Source: Ceratothoa steindachneri
Lineage: Eukaryota > Arthropoda > Malacostraca > Isopoda > Cymothoidae
Assembly (NCBI GenBank): GCA_963969495.1
Contig: OZ018321.1
Span: 69,701,035 to 69,765,034 of the forward strand
Length of the DNA stretch: 64,000 bases
Direction of reading: 5' to 3'
A program made the translations under genes and the position numbers. Shown here one piece after another: positions 22,927-34,086 of this stretch; positions within the stretch are counted from its first letter, which is position 1, and each line of letters begins with the position of its first letter. A model generated the notes under the pieces. It saw nothing but the letters and a program-made list of their open reading frames with translations, did no database searches and was not told the DNA's origin.

Positions 22927-22928
<2 letters not shown>

Positions 22929-22965
<37 letters not shown>
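22929..22965. repeat. (TC)n microsatellite
   Basis: About 36 bp of uninterrupted TC repeats. Confidence 0.92.
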
Positions 22966-22967
<2 letters not shown>

Positions 22968-25780
22968 ACTCGCTACACTTCATAGCATCTTCCAAAATTT
23001 ATCGAAGGCTGTTGTTAGTCGACTCTCGAGTACACCTTCAGAGCTTTTTAGTGGCGTACAATTAGTCGCATGCGACTCTATATCTCACTAGGTCAGTCAG
23101 TCACTCCGTCCGTCGGTGCCCGTTTTTCTTTTTTCTTTTTTGTAATAACATCATAACTATTCGGCCGATTCTAAAGAAATTTAAAACTGTTGTTTTGTAT
23201 ATTCTCTTTCGAATAATATAATTTCAAAGGTTCCCCCAAAGTTATTCCGTGAATTATTCAAAGTTTTGTAGGTCGGAAGGTGATATATGAGAAACAAATA
23301 AATATTAATTTGTTTTTTACCGATTTAAGTAGAATTTTTACACTTTGAAGGTGCTAAAAATAAGGGTAGGAAGTTAATTATTAAAATTTCTCCCTTACAT
23401 CGCTAGTTCTCTAAATGATTGTCGGAATTTTCCAAATTTCTTATTCTATCCTTGAGTTCAGGAATATTTACATGATTATTTTCATATACTTTTGTAAGTT
23501 TATCCTCACCAGAAGAAATTGTATAACAATAGGTCACGCTACGCAGAATCCATAGCATGCTAGGTGAACCTCGACCCTTGAAACGTTCAGGGAGATTTTC
23601 ATTTAGCTATTGACGAATTTGCCGTCCCCATGAGCTCACCTCTCAGGTTCTGCTTCTTGCCATTGTTTTCTTGTAGAATTGTTAGATAGTTTTCACTTGT
23701 GATATTTTAAGGATCAAATAAGACCCCAAAAGGCCACCTTGCTAAATAATGGCTCATACGTTTGCTAATGATGATTGGAGAGATTGTTGTGTGTTCAATC
23801 TTGGGATTGAATCGGAGGAATAATGAGTTTTTTTGACTAACAACTTTATTTAAATTGAAGGCGCTTATTTTTTTCTTCCATTTTGAAGTTTAGATCGATT
23901 CTGAATTGCAAGCGATTTGATTTTCCCTCATTATCTTTTCATAAGCTAAAACATCTAAGCTATTTTGCATCTTTTTAAATTCTATGAATAGAAAAACAAC
24001 TCAGCATTGCCAAAGCTGCTCGTCTCACCATATTCCACTTCCTCTACATTTCACCTTTCTTTCTTTCAGAGTGTTTCTCTTTTCCAAACTTCCTTTCCTT
24101 CCAACATCTCTTCCGTTCAACTGCGTTATTTTTCAACTTTTGCCATCACTTAACCTTCTCTTGACTTTTCTTCTTTATCCTCCTTTCTTCTCTTCTGTTA
24201 ATTTAACTTTCTATCTTTCCCCATTTGTTTCCTTTATAAATCTCGCAGAAGTGTTGCAAACTTTGACTGTTTTAAGTTGCATTTTTGAGACAAAAGAGGG
24301 CGTGAATAGAGGCGTAAGAGGCAAAATGAAAATGATTACTCGCCTCAGGGAACGCCATTAAACAGAAAGTATGAAAGAGAAAATCGTTACTTCTTTTATT
24401 TTACTATTTCCTTTTTCTACCGAGGGCATAATCCGACTCTTACTTCCTTATAGAAATTAAAAAAATAATAATAAACATTACATATATGTGTTTCTTTGAT
24501 AACTTTTGCAAAATGGACAAACAAGTAAAAACGAATTATATTTTTATGATTGAATTTCTGAAATTCAATTGATCCATAGATTTTTCGTAATACCAAGTCA
24601 AAAATAATGATTATTGTAATCAAATATCTCATTTCTCTTTCCATTAAGGGCAAAATTGAAAAAAGTAACTAGGGCAAAATTTCATTTTAATTCTCATATC
24701 TACAGTCTTATTAAAGCATTTATTCTTGAAAGTGAAGGGTCTAGATTGATTTTAGGCAAATATGTTTACAATCATGTTATTTAGACGATGCTAAGAAAAA
24801 TAAGTCCTGAAAGTGATGCTACTTGCTTTTCGTCATTCATATTAATTCTGTTTATGATCTCAAAGAATAATTAATGAGGTAGTGGGTCGAATTTTTGAGA
24901 GGCGAATAGGGGTCCCGCGATGAGCAATTCACAAGGCAGAAATACATGTTTTCCTATTATAGATCTTTAGTCGATTATGGGGAAAGTATGCATTTCCTGG
25001 AAAACCCGGTGTCAAATCTGAAAAGTATACATAAAACTTCTTAATAAAACCATATTTTAAATGCCTTAGAAGATATGTCTTAAAACGAATATTTGAATAA
25101 TTTAAATATTATAATAAGCAGTCGTATCCCGTAAATTTGAAAAAGAAGAAAAAAAAAATATATATTAATCTCAAAACTTTTCCCATGAGTGTAGTTTGTG
25201 CTACGACTGGGAAATTGATTTATAGTGAATAATAAGCCATCTTTGGTTACTAAAAAAGGCTGATGGCTCAACATCTTTTCCCTGATGTTTTCGCATATAG
25301 TAGGTAACGGAGACGCCTATGAGAAGTCAGCCTGCATTAGAAGGCTTTGTGGAATTCTATGTGACACTAAGGGCTCCACGGTTTTGGGACGGTTTTTGGA
25401 CAAAAACTTTTCAAATTTTTTTTAGAAATTTTGCTTTTCAAATATTTTTGTCTAAATGAGGTATGAAACTTATTCCGATGAGATAATAGTCAACATTAGG
25501 TTTGCTAATAGTACGGTGCGTTACTTTTAAGGCTTGAGTGTAAATTTACCTAAATATACATACCTAATTTTTTCCTCACCAATGTAGGCTATAATATAAC
25601 CGTTTAATGTTTGTGAGTGTCGTAGAATGACTCCCGACGATACTATATATAACACTATTCGTTGAGGAAACTTCCTTAATTATCTCTAGAGTGCGTTTTT
25701 ACTGTCTGGCGGCCGATATTATGTATCTTCAAAATGCTTAAGAAGTATAACTGAGCTCAAGGATAATAATATTGCTATCA

Positions 25781-26790
25781 TTAATATAATAGAGTTTTAT
25801 TAATAATAACTATCAGCAAACACAAAAACGGAAAATATTGACAAACAGAATGGAAAGGGTCGTGGAGACTCGGGCTAATCCAAGGATTTAAGGGATCAAA
25901 AAAGGTAAAACAAATATGGAGTTAAAGAGATGGGATGGTTCGATAAACCATTTAAAGCACAGGATAGAATTGACAAATAAGGGATCAATACTCAAAAGGT
26001 GACGCTTGGCTTACGTAACTTCATTAGGGTGCAGTGGAAGGTACTTGAAGGAATATTCGGTCCGCTGGCGAGTTCCAGCCGAAGGGGGGGGATAAAAGGA
26101 TCCTGACGAGGCGTCTTGGAAAGGAGAACCGTTACTCGACGAACGGCTTGACGAACAATGGCTGTTCTAGGTTGTTCTCTTCTGAACAAAGGGGGGGATG
26201 AGAACCGTCTCTTGTCTACGGGCTCAAGAACAATGGCTGTTCTAATGTTGTTCTATTTTGAACAACAGGGGGGGATGAGAACCGTTTCTTGGCGAAGGGC
26301 TCAAAACGAACAATGGCTGTTCTAATGCTGTTCTCCTTGAACAACAGGGGGGGGGGATGCCTTGGGGACTTGGCGTCACTAAAGGCTCCAACCTTTGGCA
26401 CTCAAGGAATATTGTCCTCCTTCTGGACAAGTGATGGTGAATCTCGAGGTCGAGGTCCCTTGGCGCACAAAGGGAGAGAGGGTCGTGGTGATGTTTCGCG
26501 ACGAAAATCTGGATCTCCAATCTGATCTTAGTGGTAAAGTTTCCATATAAATAGCCAGGACATCTCCTTGGCGTGGGGGAAAATGGAGTGAAAGCTTGGA
26601 GGGAACGCACAGCTGGGCCGGAGAAAAATGCCTTATCTGTTCATAAGCCTAACTCGATCTGGCGAGGTCGGCGTATGGGGGCGAACGGGGGGACGATAAC
26701 CTCCTTGTTTAAACATTGGCGTCCGGTAGCTGTTGATAAGACTCCAAGCCTCGAATCGAAGATGCACGTGGGTAGCCTCATGGTTTAAAC
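25781..26790. repeat. GC-richer non-coding block of unknown kind
   Basis: A sharp rise in GC inside AT-rich DNA, beginning with an AT-rich lead ('agagttttattaataataac') and holding the 76-bp minisatellite at 26,124. No protein is convincing. Its make-up resembles the blocks at 29,231, 34,085, 46,900 and 55,390, which interrupt other elements; it may be the non-coding end of a mobile element, but I could not align it to them. Confidence 0.4.
26124..26359. repeat. minisatellite, three units of 76-83 bp
   Basis: Units start at 26,124, 26,200 and 26,277 with 'gagaaccgt' and each contain 'gaacaatggctgttcta' plus 'ttgttct...gaacaa', itself an inverted repeat, and end in a G-run before 'gat'. Confidence 0.87.
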
Positions 26791-27319
26791 TAAAAATGTG
26801 ATAGAAGTTGAAATTAACTCGTTCTATCACAGTGAGACTCAAACATATGTGCTTTGTTCAAGTGTTAACAGAGATTATATTGAAGAAAAATATTTTGTTG
26901 GATTTATGCCAGCAGTTTTTCTTACCGATTTGGCATTACTGAATTCAAATCTAAAATCAGATTTTCTATACATATATGTAGGCTACAGATTATTTGCAAT
27001 TGTTTTCATTTGGGAGGCAAAATTTAGACAGATTTCCAGTAATGTATAAATGTTTAATTTATTATCATACTATGTTAAAATGTAGCTTGAAATAACCGTT
27101 TAGGCAAAAAATCTGCATTTTTCCTCTACATCGTCTATATTCATCACAATGCGTACTCTAATTTCAAATAAAGGCAAAAGAAATCAAATTGTATGTAACA
27201 TAAAAGTGTATATATAGTACTACTAGTAAAATCTAAAACCTGTATCCATTGCATCTCAATATCTGTGTGTAACAAACCAATTCAGAAAGGTTGATTAAAT
27301 AATAAAGCTCAAATTGTCC
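26791..27319. other. AT-rich spacer
   Basis: No gene is recognised. An open frame at 26,798-27,049 (plus) has no recognisable motif. Confidence 0.4.
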
Positions 27320-28100
27320 CTATTATGAAAGGAATTTGCGCTTTTAGCCCTTGCATCCCTTTTGATACTCCAGCAGTTGTCTGCCATCATATGTCTCACC
27401 CATCGCTCTTGATACCGTACCTCCCTCGTCATGAGATCTTGGTGAAAGCACCCTCCGTTTATCACTTACAGTTAAAATGTTCTCAAGGAAATGATGAAGG
27501 TGACTATTTATGAAATGAAGCTTGATTTTCATGTTGCATCCAAGATGACGAAAACCCAACAGCATTCTAGCAACTAACTCCTCATATTATCGGCATTTTT
27601 GTTACCAACCAAGTTTTGTATACCACACACTAATCACATCCACGCTGTCTTCTCGTCTTTATTCATCTTTCCAACAAATTCCATATCACATACACCGGCA
27701 CGAATTTGAAGTCCATCAAATATGCCTGCTTTTATTTTCACAAAAGACAAAAATGGAAAAGAAAAAACTATGTACTAGAAGCATTCTCAGTCAGTACTCA
27801 ATGCCTTCACAAAATGCTTAATCAAGCCAACCTTAATATGAAGTTGGGGAGAAAATAATTTTTTCTCGAGTGTGATCGGGTCATCAACAATTTTCGCCAT
27901 GCCTGCTTCCAGAATTTCATTAATTCTGGAGCCACTGTTATAGAGAAGATGCACAAATCTTATATTACTCCTTTGGCGAACAAACAAGTGTCTACCAGCC
28001 ACAGATGTAACAGAATGCATTCCGATCATTTGTGTATTTATGTCTACTTGAAGGAGCCATCATTATAACTCAAACAAAACATGAATAAGATTAATTTGAG
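27320..28100 (-). pseudogene. uncharacterised family C protein, internally deleted
   Basis: The minus strand reads 'KYTNDRNAFCYICG' near 28,080 (a Cys-pair start), then 'IDDP'-like text, 'LFSPQLHIKVGLIKHFVKAL' (27,850-27,795) and, after a gap with stops, 'LGCNMKIKLHFINSHLHHFL' (27,545-27,480), 'TVSDKR' and in another frame 'VRYQERWVRHMMADNCWSI'. I recognise the order (C..CG, PLHIKLGL.K.FVKAL, LGCNMS.K.HFL.SHL, SDE.GERFHQD, RYQGRW, MADYCW) from a multicopy arthropod/invertebrate protein family of unknown function. A second copy lies at 40,030-41,000. Several hundred residues between the Cys start and 'PLHIK' are missing. What the protein does is unknown to me. Confidence 0.7.
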
Positions 28101-28389
28101 AAAAATCAGTCATTTCAAATAGCAGGACAACTCCAGCATACACATAAAAACTGATTTTAGATTTGAAATCAGTGCTGACAAATAAATTAGAGTCAGTTGG
28201 ACATCTCAAGTAACACAAAGTGAGAAAACAATGTTTAGTGTTGTTATAACCCCTTATGTCCTAAATTATTGTTTCATTATTTTGGGGGTATATTTAATTT
28301 TTTGTATTGTGCATACATTCTAAGTGCTAGTAATAATAGTATCTCAATAAAACAATGTCATTGCCTGAATTTTCTTAGACTTAAAATAC

Positions 28390-29230
28390 CGTCAGGACAC
28401 ATGTGACCTCAAAATAGCAACAAAAAAAGACACTACAAACTTAGAACTAAATATGCATTCCTTAAAACAAAGTTTCACAACATTTCTATGCGATGGTATT
28501 CGTTGAATCATTTTTTGTTTTATTTCTACATTAAAAACTTTATACAGTATACACTTTGAATACAAGGAGGATTGTACTTGTTTCAAAGTACAAAACTCGC
28601 ATCTCCGTCTCTGTGTTTTACAAATTAGGCCAAAGCGTCACCTTTTTGTCTTTTGGAATAACATTAGGCACTGAAAAAGCTCTTTTTACGAGGAGGTGAA
28701 GTGCTAACTGGCGAATTATCACCTAAATCTTTAGATCTATCTCTTTTTATACATGGCAATTACCATTTGTAATCAAACCCTGAGTTACCTTTCGTTTATA
28801 TTCCAAAAGAGGCATTTTACCATGCAGTTCACAGTAAATTACTTAGGAATTTACCATAAGAATTTCTAAAAATCCCCAAAATAACCGATTCCATAGTTTT
28901 TTTCCTTTTGAATTCCGATCATACTGATCTGAGCATGTCGGCCTTGTCTACACCACTCATTGTTGCAGTATAGTGCTCTTCAACAAAGGAAGATATCAAT
29001 TCAAATTTTGAGCCATCTTTATTATTTCTTTAGATTATAGATATTTCATTTCCATGGTAACTAAATAGGAAATGAACTGATCGAATCTTCATTGATTTGA
29101 AGTAAGATAAACCTTGATCTGGAACTCTGAAGTCAAATTTTCCTCTTTTCAAATCCCTATTCTTTCAATGTTCTGGCATTGTCGGAGTATGGCCAAGTGT
29201 ACGGTAATATACGCAAACAGGCTCTAGGGT
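28390..29230 (-). pseudogene. second piggyBac-type transposase, C-terminal half (split gene, part 2)
   Basis: The minus strand from 29,225 reads 'YYRTLGHTPTMPEH', 'KNRDLKRGKFDFRVPDQGL', 'SMKIRSVHFLFSYHGNE', 'NNKDGSKFELI', 'MSGVDKADMLRSV' (third catalytic Asp region), 'LFWGFLEILMVNS' and 'VIYCELHGKMPLLEYKRKV', then a Cys-rich end 'RRCEFCTLKQVQSSLYSKC' (near 28,590-28,540). This is the piggyBac order: RG, VH.LS..HG, KDG, MGGVD..D, W..F, zinc-binding C-terminus. Stops and at least two frameshifts occur. The N-terminal part lies at 30,510-31,027, separated by a 1.3-kb insertion. It is distinct from the piggyBac at 13.8-17.6 kb. Confidence 0.85.
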
Positions 29231-29376
29231 AGGCTAAGCAAGGCAACAACTGTTATTGTTCTAAGAGTGCGATTTGAAATAGTTAGCTGCAGCTTCGTGA
29301 CCAAGGAATATTCCAAACACAATGACAAAAATAGATTTTAATCCACACTAAATAAAAGGTACCAAATAAATATCGA

Positions 29377-29378
<2 letters not shown>

Positions 29379-29455
<77 letters not shown>
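29379..29455. repeat. (TC)n-(TA)n compound microsatellite
   Basis: About 35 bp of TC followed by about 40 bp of TA, ending in 'tatagg'. Confidence 0.93.
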
Positions 29456-29456
<1 letters not shown>

Positions 29457-29656
29457 TACATGAATAAGATGGAATTAGGTTCCGAATACTAATTGGATAA
29501 CTTGGGTTATTAAATGGTTATAATGGGAGATTTAGGGTAGTGAACAATTTAGTTCCTTTGAACCTCGAGAGTAAGGCGGGGTGAATTTGGGGGCGGGGGG
29601 AGTGGTGGTGACCTTGGTTACTCATGGGTGTAGCCGGGAACCCGAAGAGGGTGGTA

Positions 29657-29905
29657 CTACTTTCTCTAAACTCTGATTTTGCGAGATGCGGGCCTCTTGT
29701 CCTCAAGAGGTCACCGGACGAACTTCAGTGGGGGGGGCATGACTTCTCCAAACTCGGATTGAGCGAGCTATCGGGCCTCTTTTCCTTAAGAAGTCACCGG
29801 TCAAACTTCGAAGGGAGAGGGGAAATGACTTTTCCAAACTCGGATTGAGCGAGCTATTAGGCCTATTGTCTTCAAGAGGTCACCAGAAGAACTTCGGAGG
29901 ACTGC
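29657..29905. repeat. minisatellite, three units of about 85 bp
   Basis: Units contain 'ttctccaaactcggattg', 'gcgagcta.cgggcctctt', 'caagaggtcacc' and 'aacttc', starting at about 29,657, 29,741 and 29,827. Confidence 0.87.
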
Positions 29906-30509
29906 TTCTCTAATCCTTGATCCGAATGCGGTTGAAAAAGGCTGACCTTGCCTCAAGGGACTCTTCTCGCTGAACCGAAGATAGGAGTGTGATGTCCAGC
30001 TCTTCCGTGGCCTGCCACTGTCACTAAACACTTCTCGGGGAAGAGCGTCGTTGAATCAAACCTCTGTTCGAGGAAGCGTTGTCTAACCGAATCTACTAGG
30101 TAATCCTTGGGAGGGTGCTTATATATCCGGATTTCTCCAAAACAGGAAGAGACAATCGAGCGTGTCCTTACGGGAAAGTGAAAGAGGCCGGGATCAGCGG
30201 ATCTGATTGAACGACCAGCGGCTGGAGCAATAAAAGTTGTTCGAGGCAAACATACAAAATACATGAGTAATCTCCCGACCCTGGGGGAAAAGGGAAGATT
30301 ACGACGGCGGGAGGTAGCCTTCAATTTCAGCGTCATGCCTCAGTGTGATTTTCTCAGTGACCTGTTAGCAAGTCCAAAAAGAGGGAAGTCGGAAAGGGGG
30401 TGGGACAAAGGGCTCGCTTTCTCCCTCGAAGTAATATCTCAGGAGTTGGGGAAATATTGCTATTTTCGTGGATCCTTCCACGATTTGGACGACTATTGTC
30501 AAATGCATA

Positions 30510-31027
30510 TGTAATTGTCTACAGACATATGGTATTAAGTAAAATATTGAGAATTAAAATATTTATACATAAAAATAATGTAATTCTCCCCCTTCAATGA
30601 TCATGTTAGTTCACAAACAAACGACCAACGCAACCCAAACTTTTGGTTAGAGGTTTGACCTCCAGCATTTTTGCTTTTATATACCTCAAACTTAAATATA
30701 ACCAGACATATCGGCTCTGCACCACAATTTTTTATATCTTTTTATTGGTTTTATAGGGTTATATTGTTTTAATATAGAGTGCCCTGTGAATTTTGTATTA
30801 CTCTCATCGATACTCTCAACATAAGTAGGAGACCTATACTGCATAAACTTGAGGGCATTTATAGCGGGTCTTACTTTATTGAATTTATTATTGGTGAAAA
30901 AACGGTTGGCCAAATGACGTGGGAAAAGTTCCTCGATGTTATTGCGAGTCTTAAGGTTACCGGTTGACGGATGATTGATTGCTATTACTCCAAAGGTTTC
31001 ACCTAGATTTTTTTTTTCCCATCTCAA
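30510..31027 (-). pseudogene. second piggyBac-type transposase, N-terminal half (split gene, part 1)
   Basis: The minus strand from 31,027 reads 'ELFPRHLANRFFTNNKFNKV', 'RPAINALK', 'YVESIDESNTKFTGHSILKQ' with the first catalytic Asp (ID-E-S), 'YNPIKPIKRYKKLWCRADMS', then after a frameshift 'IFKFEVYKSKNAGGQTSNQ', 'FGLRWSFVCELT' and 'SLKGENYIIFMYKYFNSQ', where piggyBac proteins have the second Asp in 'YFDN.F.S' (here Y-K-Y-F, so the Asp appears lost). It continues at 29,230 beyond the insertion. The gene is dead through stops, a frameshift and the changed second catalytic position. Confidence 0.85.
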
Positions 31028-31030
31028 GGC

Positions 31031-31668
31031 GCGGGGGTGGGGCGGAGCTAATGATAGGAAACTTACTTGTTAGCCTCTCTGATTGCCGTTAGGTGGAGTT
31101 GTCAAAGGTGTGTACTTCTCTCGAGTATCTGTACATTTTTTCAGACCGGGCTGGCAAATCTTATCAAGATACAAGTGCTTATTTTTCGTTTGATACCTTC
31201 ACGAGAACTCGATCGGCCAAAGTATATATCACTTTTGTATTTCCTCGGCTTCTCGTTATCAAGCGTAGGCATCTCAGGTCGCGCAGCTGCTCCTTTTTGT
31301 ATGTGGATGCGCGCGTATGTGTGTGACCGCGTGGGAAACTAGTCATTTACCTGCCTTTCTTATGCTTTATTAATAAATGTACAGTTATGATATAGGTATT
31401 TCTCTATTATTAAAATGGATTACTACTTATTACATGTCATATTCCCTAATTAATTAATGTGTGTGTTTAATTTAGGAATTCTTGGATCCATTGAGCACCC
31501 ATTTGTGTGCGGTTCATTATTGGGCCTTTTAATCCTGAATATGGGTGCTACAAAATACTTCCCTCTGAGTTATGGAGTAAGCTAGATTAACACCTACTAA
31601 GCAACGATTTGGAGTAGAGATTCTGTTATATTAACAATGCTACATTCTTACATGCCTTGAAAATTTAT

Positions 31669-31750
<82 letters not shown>

Positions 31751-32524
31751 CTACCCAACAATACGGGCCTATTAAATAGCCATTATAATTCTGCTATGTT
31801 CCGTAATTATAATATATTTATATAATTTACCGAACAATCGGGTCATTTATCTATCTCTTATAATTACACAAGTTGCAATTATGATACATGAAGTATATAC
31901 ACTTTGGTTCGCGGGAAAGTTACAAAATAGCGAAGCGTAAGGACACTTTTTGCCTCTCGTTTTATATATATAATAAGGCGTGGTCTTAACCGGATTCACA
32001 AATAAAGGAAACGGGTCTCTCCCAAACGTAACTCTTCTACCAGAACGCGGGAAGACGACCGGCTTGTCGTTGTTCTCTTCGGTGCCGTTACAAGGCTTTA
32101 TAGAGTTCAAATGATACTCAATTGTGAGGCTTCCTAGGTGGAACCTATTATGTCTTGCAACGCACTCTTGTCTTATTACTCACATGGACGAAACTATATT
32201 ATTACTTTACCACAATGTTATCTATATTATTTTTTCACATTATTATTTTACATTGGCAAACGTCTATAGAGGCGATTTTTTATACTTAAGAACTTCTTAG
32301 TCTCACCGATGCAAATTGTGAGGCTTCTTATAAAACAATTTTATCAAAGTTCTAGCTAAATTAAACGAGTTCCAGTAGTGCCACAAATCTTACAAAGTTT
32401 GGCGTTTGACATCTTTTCAACACCACCCATGAGGTAACTGTAATAGGCGCGTTTTTTTTAATGTGATATCACCAAAAAGCCTATTCCGCAGTGTTTAGAA
32501 ATAAACTCAGCTTGTTTTGTTAAT
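31031..32524. other. AT-rich stretch without a recognised gene
   Basis: Bases 31,060-31,340 are GC-richer and give two overlapping short frames without family motifs. Bases 32,080-32,200 resemble the start of the window. Contains a long TA microsatellite. Confidence 0.4.
31673..31748. repeat. (TA)n microsatellite
   Basis: About 75 bp of uninterrupted TA repeats. Confidence 0.93.
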
Positions 32525-33545
32525 TGCTCATGCATTTCTTTAAATCATAATTTGTTGTTTTTGGAAAATTTTCTTAGTGACATTCGACCACTTGAAGAAG
32601 GCACTGAATCTTAGCTTCTCATTTGGCAAGATGATTATAGTAGCTGTCAATCAATACTATAGCTCTCTCTGCATTACTATTGATGACAGTAACTACATTC
32701 TGAAAGGTCTAATTCTAAAAAAGGTTGAATTAAACGACAATTTTGTGAAGAAAAGTCGACTTGATTCAGTTACGAAGTCAGCAAGAGTTTTGCCTGCGAT
32801 ACTCTCTTTTCATCCCACTCTATATCGTTTCTCTGGATGCTGTGAGCCAGGCTTCTGCAATGCTGCAGCTATCTTTCTCTTCAAATCTAGAGTAACATCT
32901 TCATCCATGAAGCCAAGTGACACAAGTTCTTTACTTAGATACCAAAGATGACGACAATCGCTTCGCTTGCTACAGAAGTAAGTTCCTTATACTTGGAAAC
33001 TTTGCAAGTAGTCTAAGTACTTTTGTGGAGCAGTGGATGCAGTTGAAGGGGTAAACCAGTTGCGAACTCAGTACTGTACAACAAACTGTGCAAATCGCTC
33101 GAATGATGTGTGCTCTTTCTTGGTCATTTTAAATTGTAAATTGAAGAGTGCAATTGTAATTGAATAAATAACCTTTGCCATCCACTGAAATCGATGCACT
33201 GCTCCAGGTTGTTTGATGAAAAAGCTTTCTGTATCACCCTCTGAATATGTAACTGATTGGTGCCAATCATCTTTGTAAGCTGCTTGAGGCTGATGAAATT
33301 TCAAGTGTTCGTAAGAAAAACTAAGCACAGCCACTTTTCATAAAACACAAGTATTGTGTCTTCATATGATGAAGTATTGATAGTCTTCCAGGAATGACCG
33401 AAATACTTAAATAATTGAATTTCTGGTCCGGATAAATAACCCAATCACTTTTGAAATAAGTCAGATAAAATGATTTCATGAACATAATGCCCGAAAAGAA
33501 AAGCAAGAAGACCCCTATTTAGTTTTGTCTTTATTGTCACACGTC
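32525..33545 (-). pseudogene. uncharacterised family B protein, C-terminal half (split gene, part 2)
   Basis: The minus strand from 33,540 reads 'VTIKTKLNRGLLAFLFGHYV' then H-E-I-I-L, 'SGPEIQLFKYFGHSWKTIN', 'KFHQPQAAYKDDWHQSV', 'KQPGAVHRFQWMAKVIYSI' (33,215-33,160), 'WYLSKELVSLGFMDEDVTLD', 'KTLADFVTESSRLFFTKL', 'NVVTVINSNAERAIVLID' and 'CLLQVVECH'. I recognise this order (RHH..E, SGPD..LF.RF, PGA.H.ARWM.K.IY, LADFV...S, NAERG, LLQVVE.HR) from a repeated uncharacterised invertebrate family. The N-terminal half is at 35,045-36,110 beyond a 1.5-kb insertion. Stops and frameshifts are present but the protein order is nearly complete to its C-terminus. Confidence 0.72.
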
Positions 33546-33560
33546 GTGAAATGGCCGGAC

Positions 33561-33583
33561 TCTCTCTCTCTCTCTCTCTCTCT
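33561..33583. repeat. (TC)n microsatellite
   Basis: About 23 bp of TC next to the left end of the fold-back. Confidence 0.87.
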
Positions 33584-33675
33584 AAATAAATATATATAAA
33601 TATATAATTTCACAGCGAAGGCAAGGGTGCAGAAGGTGCTCAAGTACATATATTAATTTCAATTTTGGAAACAAG

Positions 33676-33701
33676 GTTTCAGGCAACATGCTTATCTTCA
33701 G
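33676..33701 (-). ncRNA. decayed hammerhead-like core, left arm
   Basis: The minus strand reads CTGAAGA, then TAAGCATGTTGCCT, then GAAAC. The conserved CUGANGA and GAAA boxes are kept but stem II can form only about two pairs, so it is probably inactive. Confidence 0.45.
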
Positions 33702-33886
33702 TTTCTAAGATTAAAATTGTGAAAGAAAAAAATAAATTATAATTCATTAAAGTTGTGAAAAAGAAAAGATTTTGAACTAAAGGTTTAAACCTTTAGTCCA
33801 TTTAAACTTTTAGTTCAAATTCTTTTCTTTTTCAAAACTTTAATGACTTTATAATTAATTTTATTTTACAATTTTAATCTTAGAAC

Positions 33887-33912
33887 CTGAGGATGGGCAT
33901 GTTGCCCGAAAC
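33887..33912 (+). ncRNA. hammerhead-ribozyme-like core, right arm
   Basis: CTGAGGA fits the CUGANGA box; TGGGCATGTTGCCC follows, with a GGGC/GCCC stem II of four pairs, then GAAAC. Small hammerheads of this type are established in the terminal repeats of Penelope-like elements. Stems I and III and the cleavage site were not resolved by eye, so activity is unproven. Confidence 0.55.
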
Positions 33913-34012
33913 GTTGTTTCCAAAATTGAAATAAATATAGGTACTTGAGCATTTTCTACGCCCTTGCCTTCGCTGGGAATTTAAAAATCAGCCTGGTTAG
34001 CAGCAATACTTA

Positions 34013-34016
<4 letters not shown>

Positions 34017-34084
<68 letters not shown>
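34017..34084. repeat. (TA)n microsatellite
   Basis: About 65 bp of TA between the fold-back and the following GC-richer block; it ends in 'tatagg' as does the one at 29,455. Confidence 0.93.

Positions 34085-34086
<2 letters not shown>

Larger units (their letters stand above)
22346..25780. other. AT-rich stretch without a recognised gene
   Basis: Contains the tandem repeats at 22,590-22,835 and the TC repeat at 22,929. Bases 23,085-23,330 ('cgattttaagaaat'-like AT-rich text after 'cagtcagtcactccgtccgt') may belong to another dispersed repeat. A 125-codon open frame at 23,984-24,361 is low in complexity, rich in Leu/Phe/Pro, and not convincing as a gene. Confidence 0.4.
29231..30510. repeat. 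1.3-kb insertion splitting the second piggyBac-type transposase
   Basis: The two transposase halves on either side leave only a few residues missing, so this block is an insertion. It starts AT-rich with a TC/TA microsatellite, then becomes GC-richer with the 85-bp minisatellite and no coding potential. It ends near 'tgtctacagacatatgg'. Its type is unknown; I could not identify target duplications by eye. Confidence 0.65.
33606..33983. repeat. fold-back: head-to-head inverted repeat with hammerhead-like motifs
   Basis: The left arm (33,606-33,789) is the reverse complement of the right arm (33,801-33,983) along nearly the whole length, for example 'agcgaaggcaaggg' at 33,614 against 'cccttgccttcgct' at 33,961, and 'tttgaactaaaggtttaaa' at 33,771 against 'tttaaacttttagttcaaa' at 33,801. 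The loop is about 11 bp. Each arm carries a hammerhead-like core pointing outwards. Inverted terminal repeats with such ribozymes are known from Penelope-like elements, so this may be a pair of inverted Penelope pLTRs; no Penelope protein is seen nearby. Confidence 0.82.

Noticed and set aside
23984..24361. 125-codon open frame as a small membrane protein
   Set aside because: Low-complexity pyrimidine-rich text gives Leu/Phe/Ser/Pro by chance; no motif, no signal peptide, no neighbouring gene structure.
26124..26359. CRISPR array
   Set aside because: The units are contiguous minisatellite copies without variable spacers, in eukaryotic DNA.
30500..30605. 'gtaattctcccc' as a possible LTR end at the right border of the insertion
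   Set aside because: On the minus strand these bases encode the continuing piggyBac text 'SLKGENYIIF', so the border lies further left.
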